A DNA stretch of 64,000 bases. Origin: Sphingomonas adhaesiva (GTDB lineage Bacteria; Pseudomonadota; Alphaproteobacteria; Sphingomonadales; Sphingomonadaceae). Position numbers and translations under genes: made by a program. Within the stretch, counting starts at the first letter, position 1. Each line of letters begins with the position of its first letter. This document shows positions 22,991 to 31,785 of the stretch, piece by piece. The DNA lies in the NCBI RefSeq assembly GCF_036946125.1, contig NZ_JAQIJT010000002.1, positions 1,114,001 to 1,178,000 on the forward strand. Direction: 5' to 3'. The notes below the pieces were generated by a model. It was given only the letters and a program-made list of their open reading frames with translations. It searched no databases and was not told the DNA's origin.

Positions 22991-23946
22991 AGGCGGTCGT
23001 CGTCTCCGCGCTCTCGCCCGATCTGTCGGGCACGGCCCTGATCGACATCCCCGAGCCGGTCGCACGTCCCGGGCAGGTGACGATCCGGGTGCGCGCCGCG
23101 GCGCTCAACTATCCCGACCTGCTGATGACCCGCGGCGAATATCAGCTCAAGCCGCCGCTCCCTTTCGTGCCCGGACTGGAGGTCGCGGGCGAGGTGATCG
23201 CCGGCGACGGCTTCGCCCCCGGCACCGCGGTGGTCGCCGGCACGCGCACCGGCGGGTTGGCGGAGGTGGTCGCGGTCGACGCCGGCGCGGTGCGCCCCAA
23301 GCCCGATCACCTGTCATTCGCCGAGGCGGCGGGGGTCGGCGCGGCGTATCTGACCGCCTATGTCGCGCTGGTCCGGCTGGGCAAGGTCGAGCCGGGCGAG
23401 TGGGTCGTCGTCCACGGCGCGACCGGCGGCGTGGGCCTCGCGGCGGTCGATCTGGCGAAGGCGCTCGGCGCGCGCGTCATCGCCACCTCGCGCTCGGCGG
23501 AGAAGCTGGCGATCGTCGCGGACGGATATGGCGTCGACGCCACCTGCCCGGCGCCCGGTTTTCGCGAACGTGTCAAGGAGCTTACCGGGGGCGGCGCGGA
23601 CGTGATCTACGATCCGGTCGGCGGCGACGTCTTCGACGAATCGGTGCGCTCGATCGCGTTCGGCGGGCGGCTGCTGGTCGTCGGCTTCACCTCCGGCCGG
23701 ATCGCAACGGTGTCCACCAACATGCCGCTCATCAAGGGTTTTTCGGTCATCGGCGTTCGCGCCGGCGAATATGGCCGGCAATTCCCCGAGCGGGGGCGCG
23801 AGAACCAGGCGGCGATCTGGGCGCTTGCCGAAGAGGGGCGCATCCGCCCGCGCGTCCATGCCGAATATCCGCTGTGCCGTTGGCGCGAGGCGCTGCTGGC
23901 GATGGAGCGGAGCGAGATGGTCGGCAAGCTGGTGCTGGTGCCATAG
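22987..23946 (+). CDS. NADPH:quinone oxidoreductase family protein (medium-chain dehydrogenase)
   Basis: A 319-aa MDR-superfamily oxidoreductase without zinc-binding cysteines, as in quinone or enoyl reductases. N-terminal GroES-like region (AAALNYPDLLMTRGEYQ, PFVPGLEVAGEV), then the NADP-binding VHGATGGVGLAAVDLAKALGA block and DVIYDPVGGDVFDES. The GTG start at 22987 overlaps the TetR stop (GTGA), so it is co-expressed with the regulator. Substrate unknown; part of the acid/alcohol catabolic cluster. Confidence 0.9.
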   Translation: MKAVVVSALSPDLSGTALIDIPEPVARPGQVTIRVRAAALNYPDLLMTRGEYQLKPPLPFVPGLEVAGEVIAGDGFAPGTAVVAGTRTGGLAEVVAVDAGAVRPKPDHLSFAEAAGVGAAYLTAYVALVRLGKVEPGEWVVVHGATGGVGLAAVDLAKALGARVIATSRSAEKLAIVADGYGVDATCPAPGFRERVKELTGGGADVIYDPVGGDVFDESVRSIAFGGRLLVVGFTSGRIATVSTNMPLIKGFSVIGVRAGEYGRQFPERGRENQAAIWALAEEGRIRPRVHAEYPLCRWREALLAMERSEMVGKLVLVP

Positions 23947-24003
23947 CGGTTCTGCCCTGCCCCGCCGGCCAGAGAGCGGGGATGGGCCATCAAGGAGAGG
24001 TCG

Positions 24004-25626
24004 ATGTCCGGTTACGATTACGTCATCATCGGTGGCGGCTCCGCGGGCTGCGTGCTGGCCGCGCGGCTGAGCGAGGATCCCGCGGCGCGCGTCTGCCTGC
24101 TGGAGGCGGGCGGCGCCAACAAGGAACTGCTGGTGCGGATGCCGGCCGGGGTCGGCAACCTCATCAAGTCGAAGAACAAGCACAATTGGGGCTTCTGGAC
24201 CGAGCCGGAACCGCACATGGACGGTCGCCGGCTGTGGTGGCCGCGCGGCAAGGGGCTGGGCGGATCGTCCTCGATCAACGGCATGATCTACACCCGCGGC
24301 CATCCGCAGGATTACGACGAGTGGCGCCAGATGGGACTGGGCGGCTGGGCCTGGGACGACGTCCTGCCCTACTTCCACCGGCTGGAGGGGCATCACCGCG
24401 GCGAATGCGACGGGCTGCACGGCGCCGCCGGCCCGCTGTCCATTTCCGGCGGGGAGAGCGACAGCCCGTTCCATGACGCACTGATCCAGGCGGGCCAGCA
24501 GGCCGGCTACCCCGTCACGACCGACTTCAACGGCGCATCGCAGGAGGGGTTCGGCCGCTACGACCTGACGATCTCCAACGGTCAGCGCTGGTCGACCGCT
24601 GCGGCATATCTCCGCCCGGTACTGGGGCGCCGCAACCTGACCGTCGTCACCGATGCCCGCACCGCGCGCGTCGTGGTCGAGCGCGGGCGCGCGGTCGCGG
24701 TCGAGTATCTGCGCGGCAGGACGCGGGAGCGCGTCGAGGTCGCGGGCGAGGCGATCCTTAGCGCGGGCGCGGTGCAGAGCCCGCACCTGCTCCAGCTGTC
24801 CGGGATCGGCGACCCCGAGCGGCTGCGCGCCGCGGGGATCGAGACGGTCCACGCGCTGCCCGGCGTGGGCGAGAATCTGCAGGATCACCTCGACGTCATC
24901 ATGAACTGGTCGACCCGCGGGCTCGTCACCGCCTTTTCCGCGACGCGCGGGCTGGCGCAGCTGAAGACCGGGCTCAACTATCTGTTGCGCGGGCAGGGGC
25001 TGGGGCGCCAGCAATTCCTCGAATCGGGCGCATTCGTCCGCTCGCGCGAGGGGCTGTCGCGGCCGGACGTCCAGATCCACGGCGTGCTGGCGATGATGCG
25101 CGACCACGGCAAGCAGCGCGTCGATCAGGACGGCTTCTCGCTCCACCTGTGCCAGCTGCGTCCCGAAAGCCGCGGGCGGATCATGGCCGCCTCGGCGGAC
25201 CCGCTCGCCGATCCGCTGATCTACGCCAATTATCTCGCCGCGCCGGAGGACCGCCGCGTCATGCGCGAGTGCGTGAAGATCGGGCGCGACGTGGCCAGCC
25301 AGGCCGCGCTCGACCCGTACCGGCAGGACGAGCTGTTCCCCGGCGCGTCGGTGCGTACCGATGACGAGATCGACGCCTGGGTCCGCGCCGCCGCCGAGAC
25401 GATCTATCATCCGGTCGGCACGTGTCGGATGGGGGCCGACGGCGACCAGCGCGCGGTCGTCGACGGACAGCTGCGGGTGCGCGGGATCGAGGGGCTGCGG
25501 GTCGTCGACGCCTCGGTCATGCCCACGCTGGTGGGATCGAACACCAACGCGCCCACGATCATGATCGCGGAAAAGGCGGCGGACATGATCCGCGGCGCGG
25601 GGTCGAAGGCCGCAATGGCCGCATGA
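24004..25626 (+). CDS. GMC family FAD-dependent oxidoreductase (alcohol/choline dehydrogenase-like)
   Basis: A 540-aa flavoenzyme that oxidises an alcohol to the aldehyde. The ADP-binding motif is VIIGGGSAGCVLAARLSED near the N-terminus. GGSSSINGMIYTRG is GMC signature 1 and GAVQSPHLLQLSGIG signature 2. The catalytic His lies in YHPVGTCRMG and the Asn region in LVGSNTNAPTIMIAEKAAD. AAGGAGA precedes the ATG. Similar to AlkJ/choline dehydrogenase types; electrons may go to the quinone pool. It lies in the same direction as TetR and the quinone oxidoreductase, so it probably converts an alcohol substrate that the ligases then activate. Confidence 0.92.
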   Translation: MSGYDYVIIGGGSAGCVLAARLSEDPAARVCLLEAGGANKELLVRMPAGVGNLIKSKNKHNWGFWTEPEPHMDGRRLWWPRGKGLGGSSSINGMIYTRGHPQDYDEWRQMGLGGWAWDDVLPYFHRLEGHHRGECDGLHGAAGPLSISGGESDSPFHDALIQAGQQAGYPVTTDFNGASQEGFGRYDLTISNGQRWSTAAAYLRPVLGRRNLTVVTDARTARVVVERGRAVAVEYLRGRTRERVEVAGEAILSAGAVQSPHLLQLSGIGDPERLRAAGIETVHALPGVGENLQDHLDVIMNWSTRGLVTAFSATRGLAQLKTGLNYLLRGQGLGRQQFLESGAFVRSREGLSRPDVQIHGVLAMMRDHGKQRVDQDGFSLHLCQLRPESRGRIMAASADPLADPLIYANYLAAPEDRRVMRECVKIGRDVASQAALDPYRQDELFPGASVRTDDEIDAWVRAAAETIYHPVGTCRMGADGDQRAVVDGQLRVRGIEGLRVVDASVMPTLVGSNTNAPTIMIAEKAADMIRGAGSKAAMAA

Positions 25627-25650
25627 CCCACGCGGGAGGGCGCGCGGCGT

Positions 25651-28530
25651 TCAGCCGGCGTCGCCGCCCTCCAGCATCCGGCGCACCCGCGCGAGCAGAT
25701 CGGCGCGGGTGAACGGCTTGCGCACGATCTCCTCCTCCGGGACATGCGCGATCGCGGCCAGATCGGCATAGCCGGTGACGAACAGGACCGGCAGCGCCGG
25801 TCGCAGCGCCGCCGCGCGCTGTGCGAACTCGACGCCGCTCATCTGCGGCATGGCGACGTCGGCCACCACCGCGTCGATCCCCGGCTCCGCCGCCAAAGCC
25901 TCCAGCGCCGCCTGCCCGCTCGCCGCCTCGACCACGCGGCATCCCGCCTCGCGCAGGATGCCGGCGGTGATGTCCCGCACCGCATCCTCGTCATCCAGGA
26001 CCAGGATCGCGCGCCCCGCGATCGATGCGCCTTCATTCGCGCCGCGATCCACGGCATCGACGGCGCGCACGCCGGCCTGCGCACGCGGCAGATAGACGGT
26101 CACCGTGGTCCCCTGCCCTTCCGCGGTGTCGATCCGCACCCCTCCCCCGGATTGCTTGGCGAAGCCGTAGACCTGCGCCAGCCCCAGCCCCGATCCCTTG
26201 CCGACCTCCTTGGTGGTGAAGAACGGCTCGAACGCGCGCGCCAGCACCGCCTCGCTCATGCCCGTGCCGGTATCGCTCACCGCGACGCTGACATAGTCGC
26301 CGCTGCACGGTTCCTCGACGCGCCGCGGCGTGCCCAGGGTCACGTTGCCGCTCGCCACGGTCAGCGTGCCGCCCCCGGGCATCGCATCGCGCGCATTGAT
26401 CGCCAGGTTCAGCAGGATCAGCTCGATCTGCGTCGGATCGACCATCGCCGGCCACAATTGCCGGGTCAGCCGCGTCTCGATCGCGATCGACCGCCCCAGC
26501 GTGCTCGCCATCAGCGGGACCAGCCCGCCGATCGTCTCGTTCAGGTCGACGACCTTCGCCTGCAACCGCTGGCGGCGGGAGAAGGCGAGCAATTGCGCGG
26601 TCAGCGTCGCACCACGCTCCGCCGCCGTGCGGACATGCGCCAGCCGTTCCAGCGAGCGCGCGTCGAGCGGCCCCGCCGCCGCGGCGCGCGTCAGCATCTC
26701 GACGTTGCCGAGGACGACGGTGAGCAGGTTGTTGAAATCGTGCGCCACGCCGGAGGTCAGCTGCCCGACCGCCTCGAGCCGCTGCATCTGGTGCAGCGTC
26801 TCCTCCATCCGCTCGCGCTCGGCGATCTGGCGCGTCAGCTCTGCGGTACGCTCCGCCACGCGCGCCTCCAGCGCGGCGCCTGCCAGATGCCGCTCGGTCA
26901 CGTCGATCGCGCAGCCGACGTAGCCGACGAACACGTCCTGTTCGAACCGCGGCTGGACGACGCTGAACATCCAGCGCTCGCGGCCGTCGATCCCGGTCAG
27001 CTTGTAGTCGCCGCTGCGCGCGCGCGGATCGGTGAACCAGCTGGCGTAGAAGGCGCGCGCCGAGTCGCGCACGTCGGCGCGGATCAGCGGCGTGAACCCT
27101 TCCGCCATCACGCGCGCCGGGGGGATGCCGAACAGCAGCTGGAAGCCCTGGCTGGCGAACAGGATCGCGCCGTGGGCGTCGGTGGTCCACACCAGCGCCG
27201 GCAGGCCATCGGCGAGCGTGCGGAAGCGCCGCTCGCTCTCGCGCATCGCCTCCGCCTCGCGGCGGCGCACGGTGATGTCGATCGCGGTGCCGATCGCGCG
27301 GACGCATCGCTCGCCCTCGAAGATGCCGCGACCCTTGACCGCGATCCAGCGCGGCGCGCCCAGGTCGGCGTCGACGCGATACTCGACGTCGTAGATCGCG
27401 CGGCGGGCGGGATCGATCGCGGCCTGGAACGCAGCCGTCACCGCGGCGCGATCGTCGGGGTGGACGCGGCGCAGGAACGCCCCGATCGTCCGTCTGGACG
27501 GCGGCGGGACATCGTACATCTCCCACAGCCGCGCGGAGCCTGCGAAGACTCCCGTCGTCAGGTCGCAGTCCCAGGTGCCGATCCCGCCCACCTCGGTCGC
27601 GAGTTCCAGCGAGTCGCGGCTGATCGCCAGCGCGGTTTCCGCACGATGCCGCTCGGTCTGGTCGTTGCCCTGGACGAAGACCGCGGTGATCGCACCCGTC
27701 GCATCGGCGATCGGCTGATAGATGAAGTCCAGCCGCCGTTCGTCCTCGCGCCCGGTCGCCGGGTCGATCAACCGGACCGGCACGTCCACCCCGCTGTACG
27801 GCGATCCGGTGGCGACGACCTGGTCCAGCCGGTCCACGAACCCCTGCGCCTCCAGCTCCGGCATCACCTCCGCGATCGCGCGCCCGGTGACGTCACGATC
27901 ACCGATCAGCGTGCGAAAGGCCGCGTTCGCCATCTCCACGACGTGCCCGGGCTGGCGCAGCACCGCGACGAATCCGGGCGCCTGATCGAACATGCGGTGC
28001 AGCCGCTGACTGTCCTCCGCCACGGCACGCGCGGCGCGCACGCGCTGCGTCGTCTCCGACACGATGCACAGCACCCCGCCGATCTCGCCCGAGGCCAGCG
28101 GCACGGCCGAATAGGAGATATCGAAATATACCTCCTCGCCGGACCCCGCGCGCTCGATATAGAAAGGGCGATCGCGCGCGGCGAACGTCCGGCCGGTGGT
28201 GCGCACCCCCTCCAGCAGCGGCCCCAGATCGTCCCACAATTCCGCCCAGCCCTCGCGCGCGGGGCGGCCCATCGCGCGCGGATGCTTGTCCCCGATCGTC
28301 GGCGCATAGGCATCGTTATAGAGCGCGACGTGGTCCGGGCCCCAGAACAGCACGATCTCCGCCCGCGTGGGCAGCATCAGCGCGACCGTGTGGCGTAAGG
28401 CTGCGGGCCAGCCATCGATCGGCCCCAGCGGCGACATCGTCCAGTCGTAAGCGGCGATCAACCGCCCCATCTCCCCGCCGTGGCGCAGGAACGCGAGCGG
28501 ATCGTCGGCGCTGGCGAGCGGTTGTGTCAT
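25651..28530 (-). CDS. Hybrid histidine kinase with multiple PAS domains and C-terminal receiver
   Basis: 959 aa without transmembrane spans, so a cytoplasmic sensor. The N-terminal module (DWTMSPLGPIDGWP, ALYNDAYAPTIGDKHP) is a PAS/GAF-like sensor. It is followed by about four PAS/PAC repeats to about residue 560, a HisKA region with SGVAHDFNNLLTVV (His597), and HATPase motifs NLAINARDAMPGGG, DTGTGMSE and GKGSGLGLAQVYGFAK. A receiver domain follows with DDEDAV, Asp891 in VADVAMP, TGYAD and RKPFTR. The HDFNNLL H-box belongs to the HPK4-type group, which often couples to response regulators elsewhere. No adjacent response regulator or output gene is seen. Divergent from nadE. Confidence 0.93.
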   Translation of the reverse strand: MTQPLASADDPLAFLRHGGEMGRLIAAYDWTMSPLGPIDGWPAALRHTVALMLPTRAEIVLFWGPDHVALYNDAYAPTIGDKHPRAMGRPAREGWAELWDDLGPLLEGVRTTGRTFAARDRPFYIERAGSGEEVYFDISYSAVPLASGEIGGVLCIVSETTQRVRAARAVAEDSQRLHRMFDQAPGFVAVLRQPGHVVEMANAAFRTLIGDRDVTGRAIAEVMPELEAQGFVDRLDQVVATGSPYSGVDVPVRLIDPATGREDERRLDFIYQPIADATGAITAVFVQGNDQTERHRAETALAISRDSLELATEVGGIGTWDCDLTTGVFAGSARLWEMYDVPPPSRRTIGAFLRRVHPDDRAAVTAAFQAAIDPARRAIYDVEYRVDADLGAPRWIAVKGRGIFEGERCVRAIGTAIDITVRRREAEAMRESERRFRTLADGLPALVWTTDAHGAILFASQGFQLLFGIPPARVMAEGFTPLIRADVRDSARAFYASWFTDPRARSGDYKLTGIDGRERWMFSVVQPRFEQDVFVGYVGCAIDVTERHLAGAALEARVAERTAELTRQIAERERMEETLHQMQRLEAVGQLTSGVAHDFNNLLTVVLGNVEMLTRAAAAGPLDARSLERLAHVRTAAERGATLTAQLLAFSRRQRLQAKVVDLNETIGGLVPLMASTLGRSIAIETRLTRQLWPAMVDPTQIELILLNLAINARDAMPGGGTLTVASGNVTLGTPRRVEEPCSGDYVSVAVSDTGTGMSEAVLARAFEPFFTTKEVGKGSGLGLAQVYGFAKQSGGGVRIDTAEGQGTTVTVYLPRAQAGVRAVDAVDRGANEGASIAGRAILVLDDEDAVRDITAGILREAGCRVVEAASGQAALEALAAEPGIDAVVADVAMPQMSGVEFAQRAAALRPALPVLFVTGYADLAAIAHVPEEEIVRKPFTRADLLARVRRMLEGGDAG

Positions 28531-28604
28531 GGACGTCAGCCTAGCGCGATCAACGGGTTGCGCGAAGGTGGCAAAATCCCCGCCGCACAGGTATTTCCCG
28601 CATT

Positions 28605-30641
28605 ATGACCTCCCCGTTCCGCTCGATCCATCATCACGGCATGATCCGCGTCGCGGCCGCCACCCCGGTCGCCACCGTCGGCGATCCGGCGCGCAACGCC
28701 GCGGAGGCGATCGCGCTGGCGAAGGAGGCCGATACGCGCGGCGTCGACCTCGTCGTCTTTCCCGAGCTGAACCTCAGTTCCTATGCGATCGACGACCTGC
28801 ATCTGCAATCCGCGCTTCAGCGGGCGACGCTGGACGCGGTCGAAGCGGTCCGCGCGGGCAGCGAGACGCTCCGCCCGCTCCTGCTCCTCGGCGCTGCCTT
28901 GGAACGCAACGGCCGGCTCTACAATTGCGCGGTCGCCGTCGCCCGGGGCCACGTGCTGGGTGTCGTGCCCAAGACGTTCCTGCCCAATTACCGCGAATAT
29001 TACGAGAAGCGCTGGTTCGCGCCCGGCACCGGCCTGACGGGGCTGACCATCGCGCTCGGCGGGGTAGAGGTGCCGTTCGGCACCGACCTGCTCTTTGCCG
29101 CGCGCGACCTGCCGCACTTCGTCGTCCATGCCGAAATCTGCGAGGATTACTGGGCCCCCACCCCGCCCTCCACCATGGGCGCGCTGGCGGGTGCGCTCGT
29201 CTGCGCCAATCTGTCGGCGTCGAACGTCGTGATCGGGAAGTCGCGCGAGCGGATGATGCTGTCCGCCGCGCAGTCCGCCCGTGCCGCCTGCGCCTATGTC
29301 TATTCCGCCGCCGGCCCGGGGGAGAGCACCACCGACCTCGCCTGGGACGGACAGGGCACGATCCACGAACTGGGCGAGTTGCTGGCACAATCCAGCCGCT
29401 TCTCGCATCGCGCCGAACTGGTCGTCGCCGACGTGGATGTCGGGCGGCTGGTGCAGGAACGGCTGCGCAACGGCACCTTCAACGACGCCGCCGTGGCGGC
29501 GGGCCATCCCGAAACGCGCTTCCGCCGCATCGCCTTCGATCACGCGCCCCGCACCGACGACACCGGCATGGAGCGCGAAATCCGCCGCTTCCCGTTCGTC
29601 CCCAACACCCCCGAAAAGCTGGACGAGGATTGCTACGAGGCGTTCAACATCCAGGTGGAGGGGATCGCCAAGCGGCTGGTCGCGGCGAACGCGAAGCGAC
29701 TGGTGATCGGCGTGTCGGGGGGGCTGGACAGTACGCACGCCATGATCGTGGCGGCCAAGGCGCTCGACCGGCTCGGTCGTCCGCGCGCGGATATCCTGGG
29801 CATCACCATGCCCGGTTTCGCGACCAGCGAGGGGACGCGCGCCAATGCCTGGAGGCTGATGAACGCGCTCGGCATCACAGCGGAGGAGATCGACATCCGC
29901 CCCGCCGCGACCACGATGCTGAAGGACATGGGCCATCCCTACGGCCGCGGCGAGCCGGTCTACGACGTCACCTTCGAGAACGTGCAGGCCGGGCTGCGCA
30001 CCGACTATCTCTTCCGCATCGCCAACCAGCGCGAGGGGCTCGTGGTCGGCACCGGCGATCTGAGCGAGCTGGCGCTGGGCTGGTGCACCTATGGCGTCGG
30101 CGACCAGATGAGCCATTACGCCGTCAACGCGGGCGTGCCCAAGACGCTGATCCAGTTCCTGATCCGCTGGTGCATCGCCACCGAACAATATGACGCCGAC
30201 ACCGACGCGGTGCTGGGCGCCATCCTGAACCAGGAGATATCGCCCGAGCTGGTGCCCGGCGAGGAGATGCAGAGCACCGAGAGCAGGATCGGTCCCTATG
30301 CACTCAACGACTTCTTCGCCCATTATGTCATCCGTCACGGGCTGGCGCCGTCGAAGATCCTGTTTCTGGCGTGGCATGCGTGGCGCGATGCCGACGCCGG
30401 GCGCTGGCCGATCGGCTATCCCGATGCGGCGCGCACTGCCTATGATCTGGAGACGATCCGGATGTGGCTGGAGCGGTTCCTGATCCGCTTCTTCCAGACC
30501 AGCCAGTTCAAGCGGTCCGCGATCCCCAATGGACCGAAGGTATCGGCCGGCGGGGCGCTGTCGCCGCGTGGCGACTGGCGCGCCCCCTCCGACGGCACCG
30601 CCGCGGCCTGGCTGGCGGAACTCGCCGTCAATGGACCGTAG
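28605..30641 (+). CDS. nadE: Glutamine-dependent NAD(+) synthase
   Basis: A 678-aa bifunctional enzyme for the last step of NAD synthesis. The N-terminal nitrilase-type glutaminase has Glu54 (FPELNLSSY), Lys123 (VPKTFLPNYREYY) and Cys179 (AEICEDYW). The C-terminal synthetase contains the PP-loop SGGLDSTHA, RTDYLFRIANQREGLVVGTGD and SELALGWCTYG. Length matches the large bacterial/mycobacterial NadE. The ATG at 28605 gives the usual N-terminus (FRSIHHHGMIRVAAATP). Short divergent gap to the histidine kinase. Confidence 0.97.
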   Translation: MTSPFRSIHHHGMIRVAAATPVATVGDPARNAAEAIALAKEADTRGVDLVVFPELNLSSYAIDDLHLQSALQRATLDAVEAVRAGSETLRPLLLLGAALERNGRLYNCAVAVARGHVLGVVPKTFLPNYREYYEKRWFAPGTGLTGLTIALGGVEVPFGTDLLFAARDLPHFVVHAEICEDYWAPTPPSTMGALAGALVCANLSASNVVIGKSRERMMLSAAQSARAACAYVYSAAGPGESTTDLAWDGQGTIHELGELLAQSSRFSHRAELVVADVDVGRLVQERLRNGTFNDAAVAAGHPETRFRRIAFDHAPRTDDTGMEREIRRFPFVPNTPEKLDEDCYEAFNIQVEGIAKRLVAANAKRLVIGVSGGLDSTHAMIVAAKALDRLGRPRADILGITMPGFATSEGTRANAWRLMNALGITAEEIDIRPAATTMLKDMGHPYGRGEPVYDVTFENVQAGLRTDYLFRIANQREGLVVGTGDLSELALGWCTYGVGDQMSHYAVNAGVPKTLIQFLIRWCIATEQYDADTDAVLGAILNQEISPELVPGEEMQSTESRIGPYALNDFFAHYVIRHGLAPSKILFLAWHAWRDADAGRWPIGYPDAARTAYDLETIRMWLERFLIRFFQTSQFKRSAIPNGPKVSAGGALSPRGDWRAPSDGTAAAWLAELAVNGP

Positions 30642-30701
30642 ACGCCGCTGAACCTCCGTCGCGCTCGCCCGTTCGGGCGATACCCTCGGGAGAACAGCGA
30701 C

Positions 30702-31685
30702 ATGAGCGACAAAGGAACCACGCGCCGCACGGTGTTGGGCGGTGCGGCGATGGCGGCGGGCGCCGCCGCGATCGGTGGCAGCGCGGCGGCGCAGGACGCC
30801 GCGCCAAAACTGACCGATCCGCGCCGCAAATACACCAGCCAGCCCTTTCCCGAACAGCGTCAGCCATGGCCCGCGCTACAGTCGAAGATGACGCCGCGCC
30901 CCGACTGCGGCGAGACCAGCTATCGCGGCTCCGGGCGGCTCGCGGGTCGCAAGGCGCTGGTCACCGGCGGCGATTCCGGGATCGGTCGTGCCGCCGCCAT
31001 CGCCTTCGCGCGGGAGGGCGCGGACGTCGCGATCAACTATTACCCGACCGAGGAACCCGACGCGCGCGAGGTGAAGGCGCTGATCGAGCAGGCCGGGCGC
31101 AGGGCCGTCCTGCTCCCGGCCGACATTCGCACCCAGAAGGCGTGCGAGACGCTGGTGGCGGACGCCGTGCGCGCGCTCGGCGGGCTGGACCTGCTGGTCA
31201 ACAACGCCGCCTACCAGCAGAGCAAGGAAAGCATCGCCGACATCAGCGACGAGCAATTCGTCCGCACCTTCGAAACCAACATCTTCGCCACCTTCCGCAT
31301 CAGCAAGGCGGCGATCCCGTCGATGCCGCCCGGCGCGGTCATCATCAACACCGGCTCGGTCAACAGCTACGACCCCGGCGAGGAATTGCTGGATTATGCC
31401 AGTACGAAGGGTGCGATCCTGATCTTCACCAAGGGATTGGCGAAACAGCTCGCGAAGAAGGGCATCCGCGTCAACATGGTCGCCCCCGGCCCGATCTGGA
31501 CGCCGCTGCAGGTGGCGGGCGGGCAGCTGCCCGGCAAGATGGGCGAGTTCGGACAGGAAACGCCGCTGGGGCGCGCGGGGCAACCCGCCGAGCTGGCGCC
31601 GCTCTACGTCATGCTGGCGGAGGATGGCAGCAGCTTCTCGACCGGGACGGCGGTCGGCGCGCATGGCGGCAAGGGCAATCCGTGA
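30702..31685 (+). CDS. SDR family oxidoreductase with twin-arginine-like signal
   Basis: A 327-aa short-chain dehydrogenase. The N-terminus TRRTVLGGAAMAAGAAAIGG has an RR-x-x-L Tat-type motif and a hydrophobic stretch, then AQDA. The dehydrogenase core begins about residue 85: GGDSGIGRAAAIAF (NAD(P) loop), NNAAYQQ, INTGSVNSY and YASTKGAI (catalytic Tyr and Lys). The C-terminus has AELAPLYVMLAEDGSSFSTG. The sequence resembles the cytoplasmic YhdF/YghA group with a pre-sequence. Ribosome-binding site GGGAGA 8 nt before the ATG. Function unknown. Confidence 0.85.
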   Translation: MSDKGTTRRTVLGGAAMAAGAAAIGGSAAAQDAAPKLTDPRRKYTSQPFPEQRQPWPALQSKMTPRPDCGETSYRGSGRLAGRKALVTGGDSGIGRAAAIAFAREGADVAINYYPTEEPDAREVKALIEQAGRRAVLLPADIRTQKACETLVADAVRALGGLDLLVNNAAYQQSKESIADISDEQFVRTFETNIFATFRISKAAIPSMPPGAVIINTGSVNSYDPGEELLDYASTKGAILIFTKGLAKQLAKKGIRVNMVAPGPIWTPLQVAGGQLPGKMGEFGQETPLGRAGQPAELAPLYVMLAEDGSSFSTGTAVGAHGGKGNP

Positions 31686-31750
31686 TCAGATCGGATTAAC
31701 TCAACTCAAACACCATAGCCTTTCCGTCTTCGCAGCGACGTAGCGGCGCC

Positions 31751-31780
31751 CGTCACCCCGGCTCGCCCGCCGGGGTGACG
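31751..31780. terminator. Hairpin between convergent genes (REP-like)
   Basis: CGTCACCCCGGC-TCGCC-CGCCGGGGTGACG, a nearly perfect inverted repeat with a 12-bp stem, in the 100-bp gap between the SDR and the DUF2083 regulator. It shares the CGTCA(C/T)CCC arm with the repeat at 1.9 kb. It may terminate both units but lacks a good T tract. Confidence 0.5.
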
Positions 31781-31785
31781 CGACC

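Noticed and set aside
25744..28398. 884-codon plus-strand frame opposite the histidine kinase
   Set aside because: Composition typical of a GC shadow (Arg/His/Asp), no ribosome-binding site, no family motifs; kinase motifs on the minus strand are complete.
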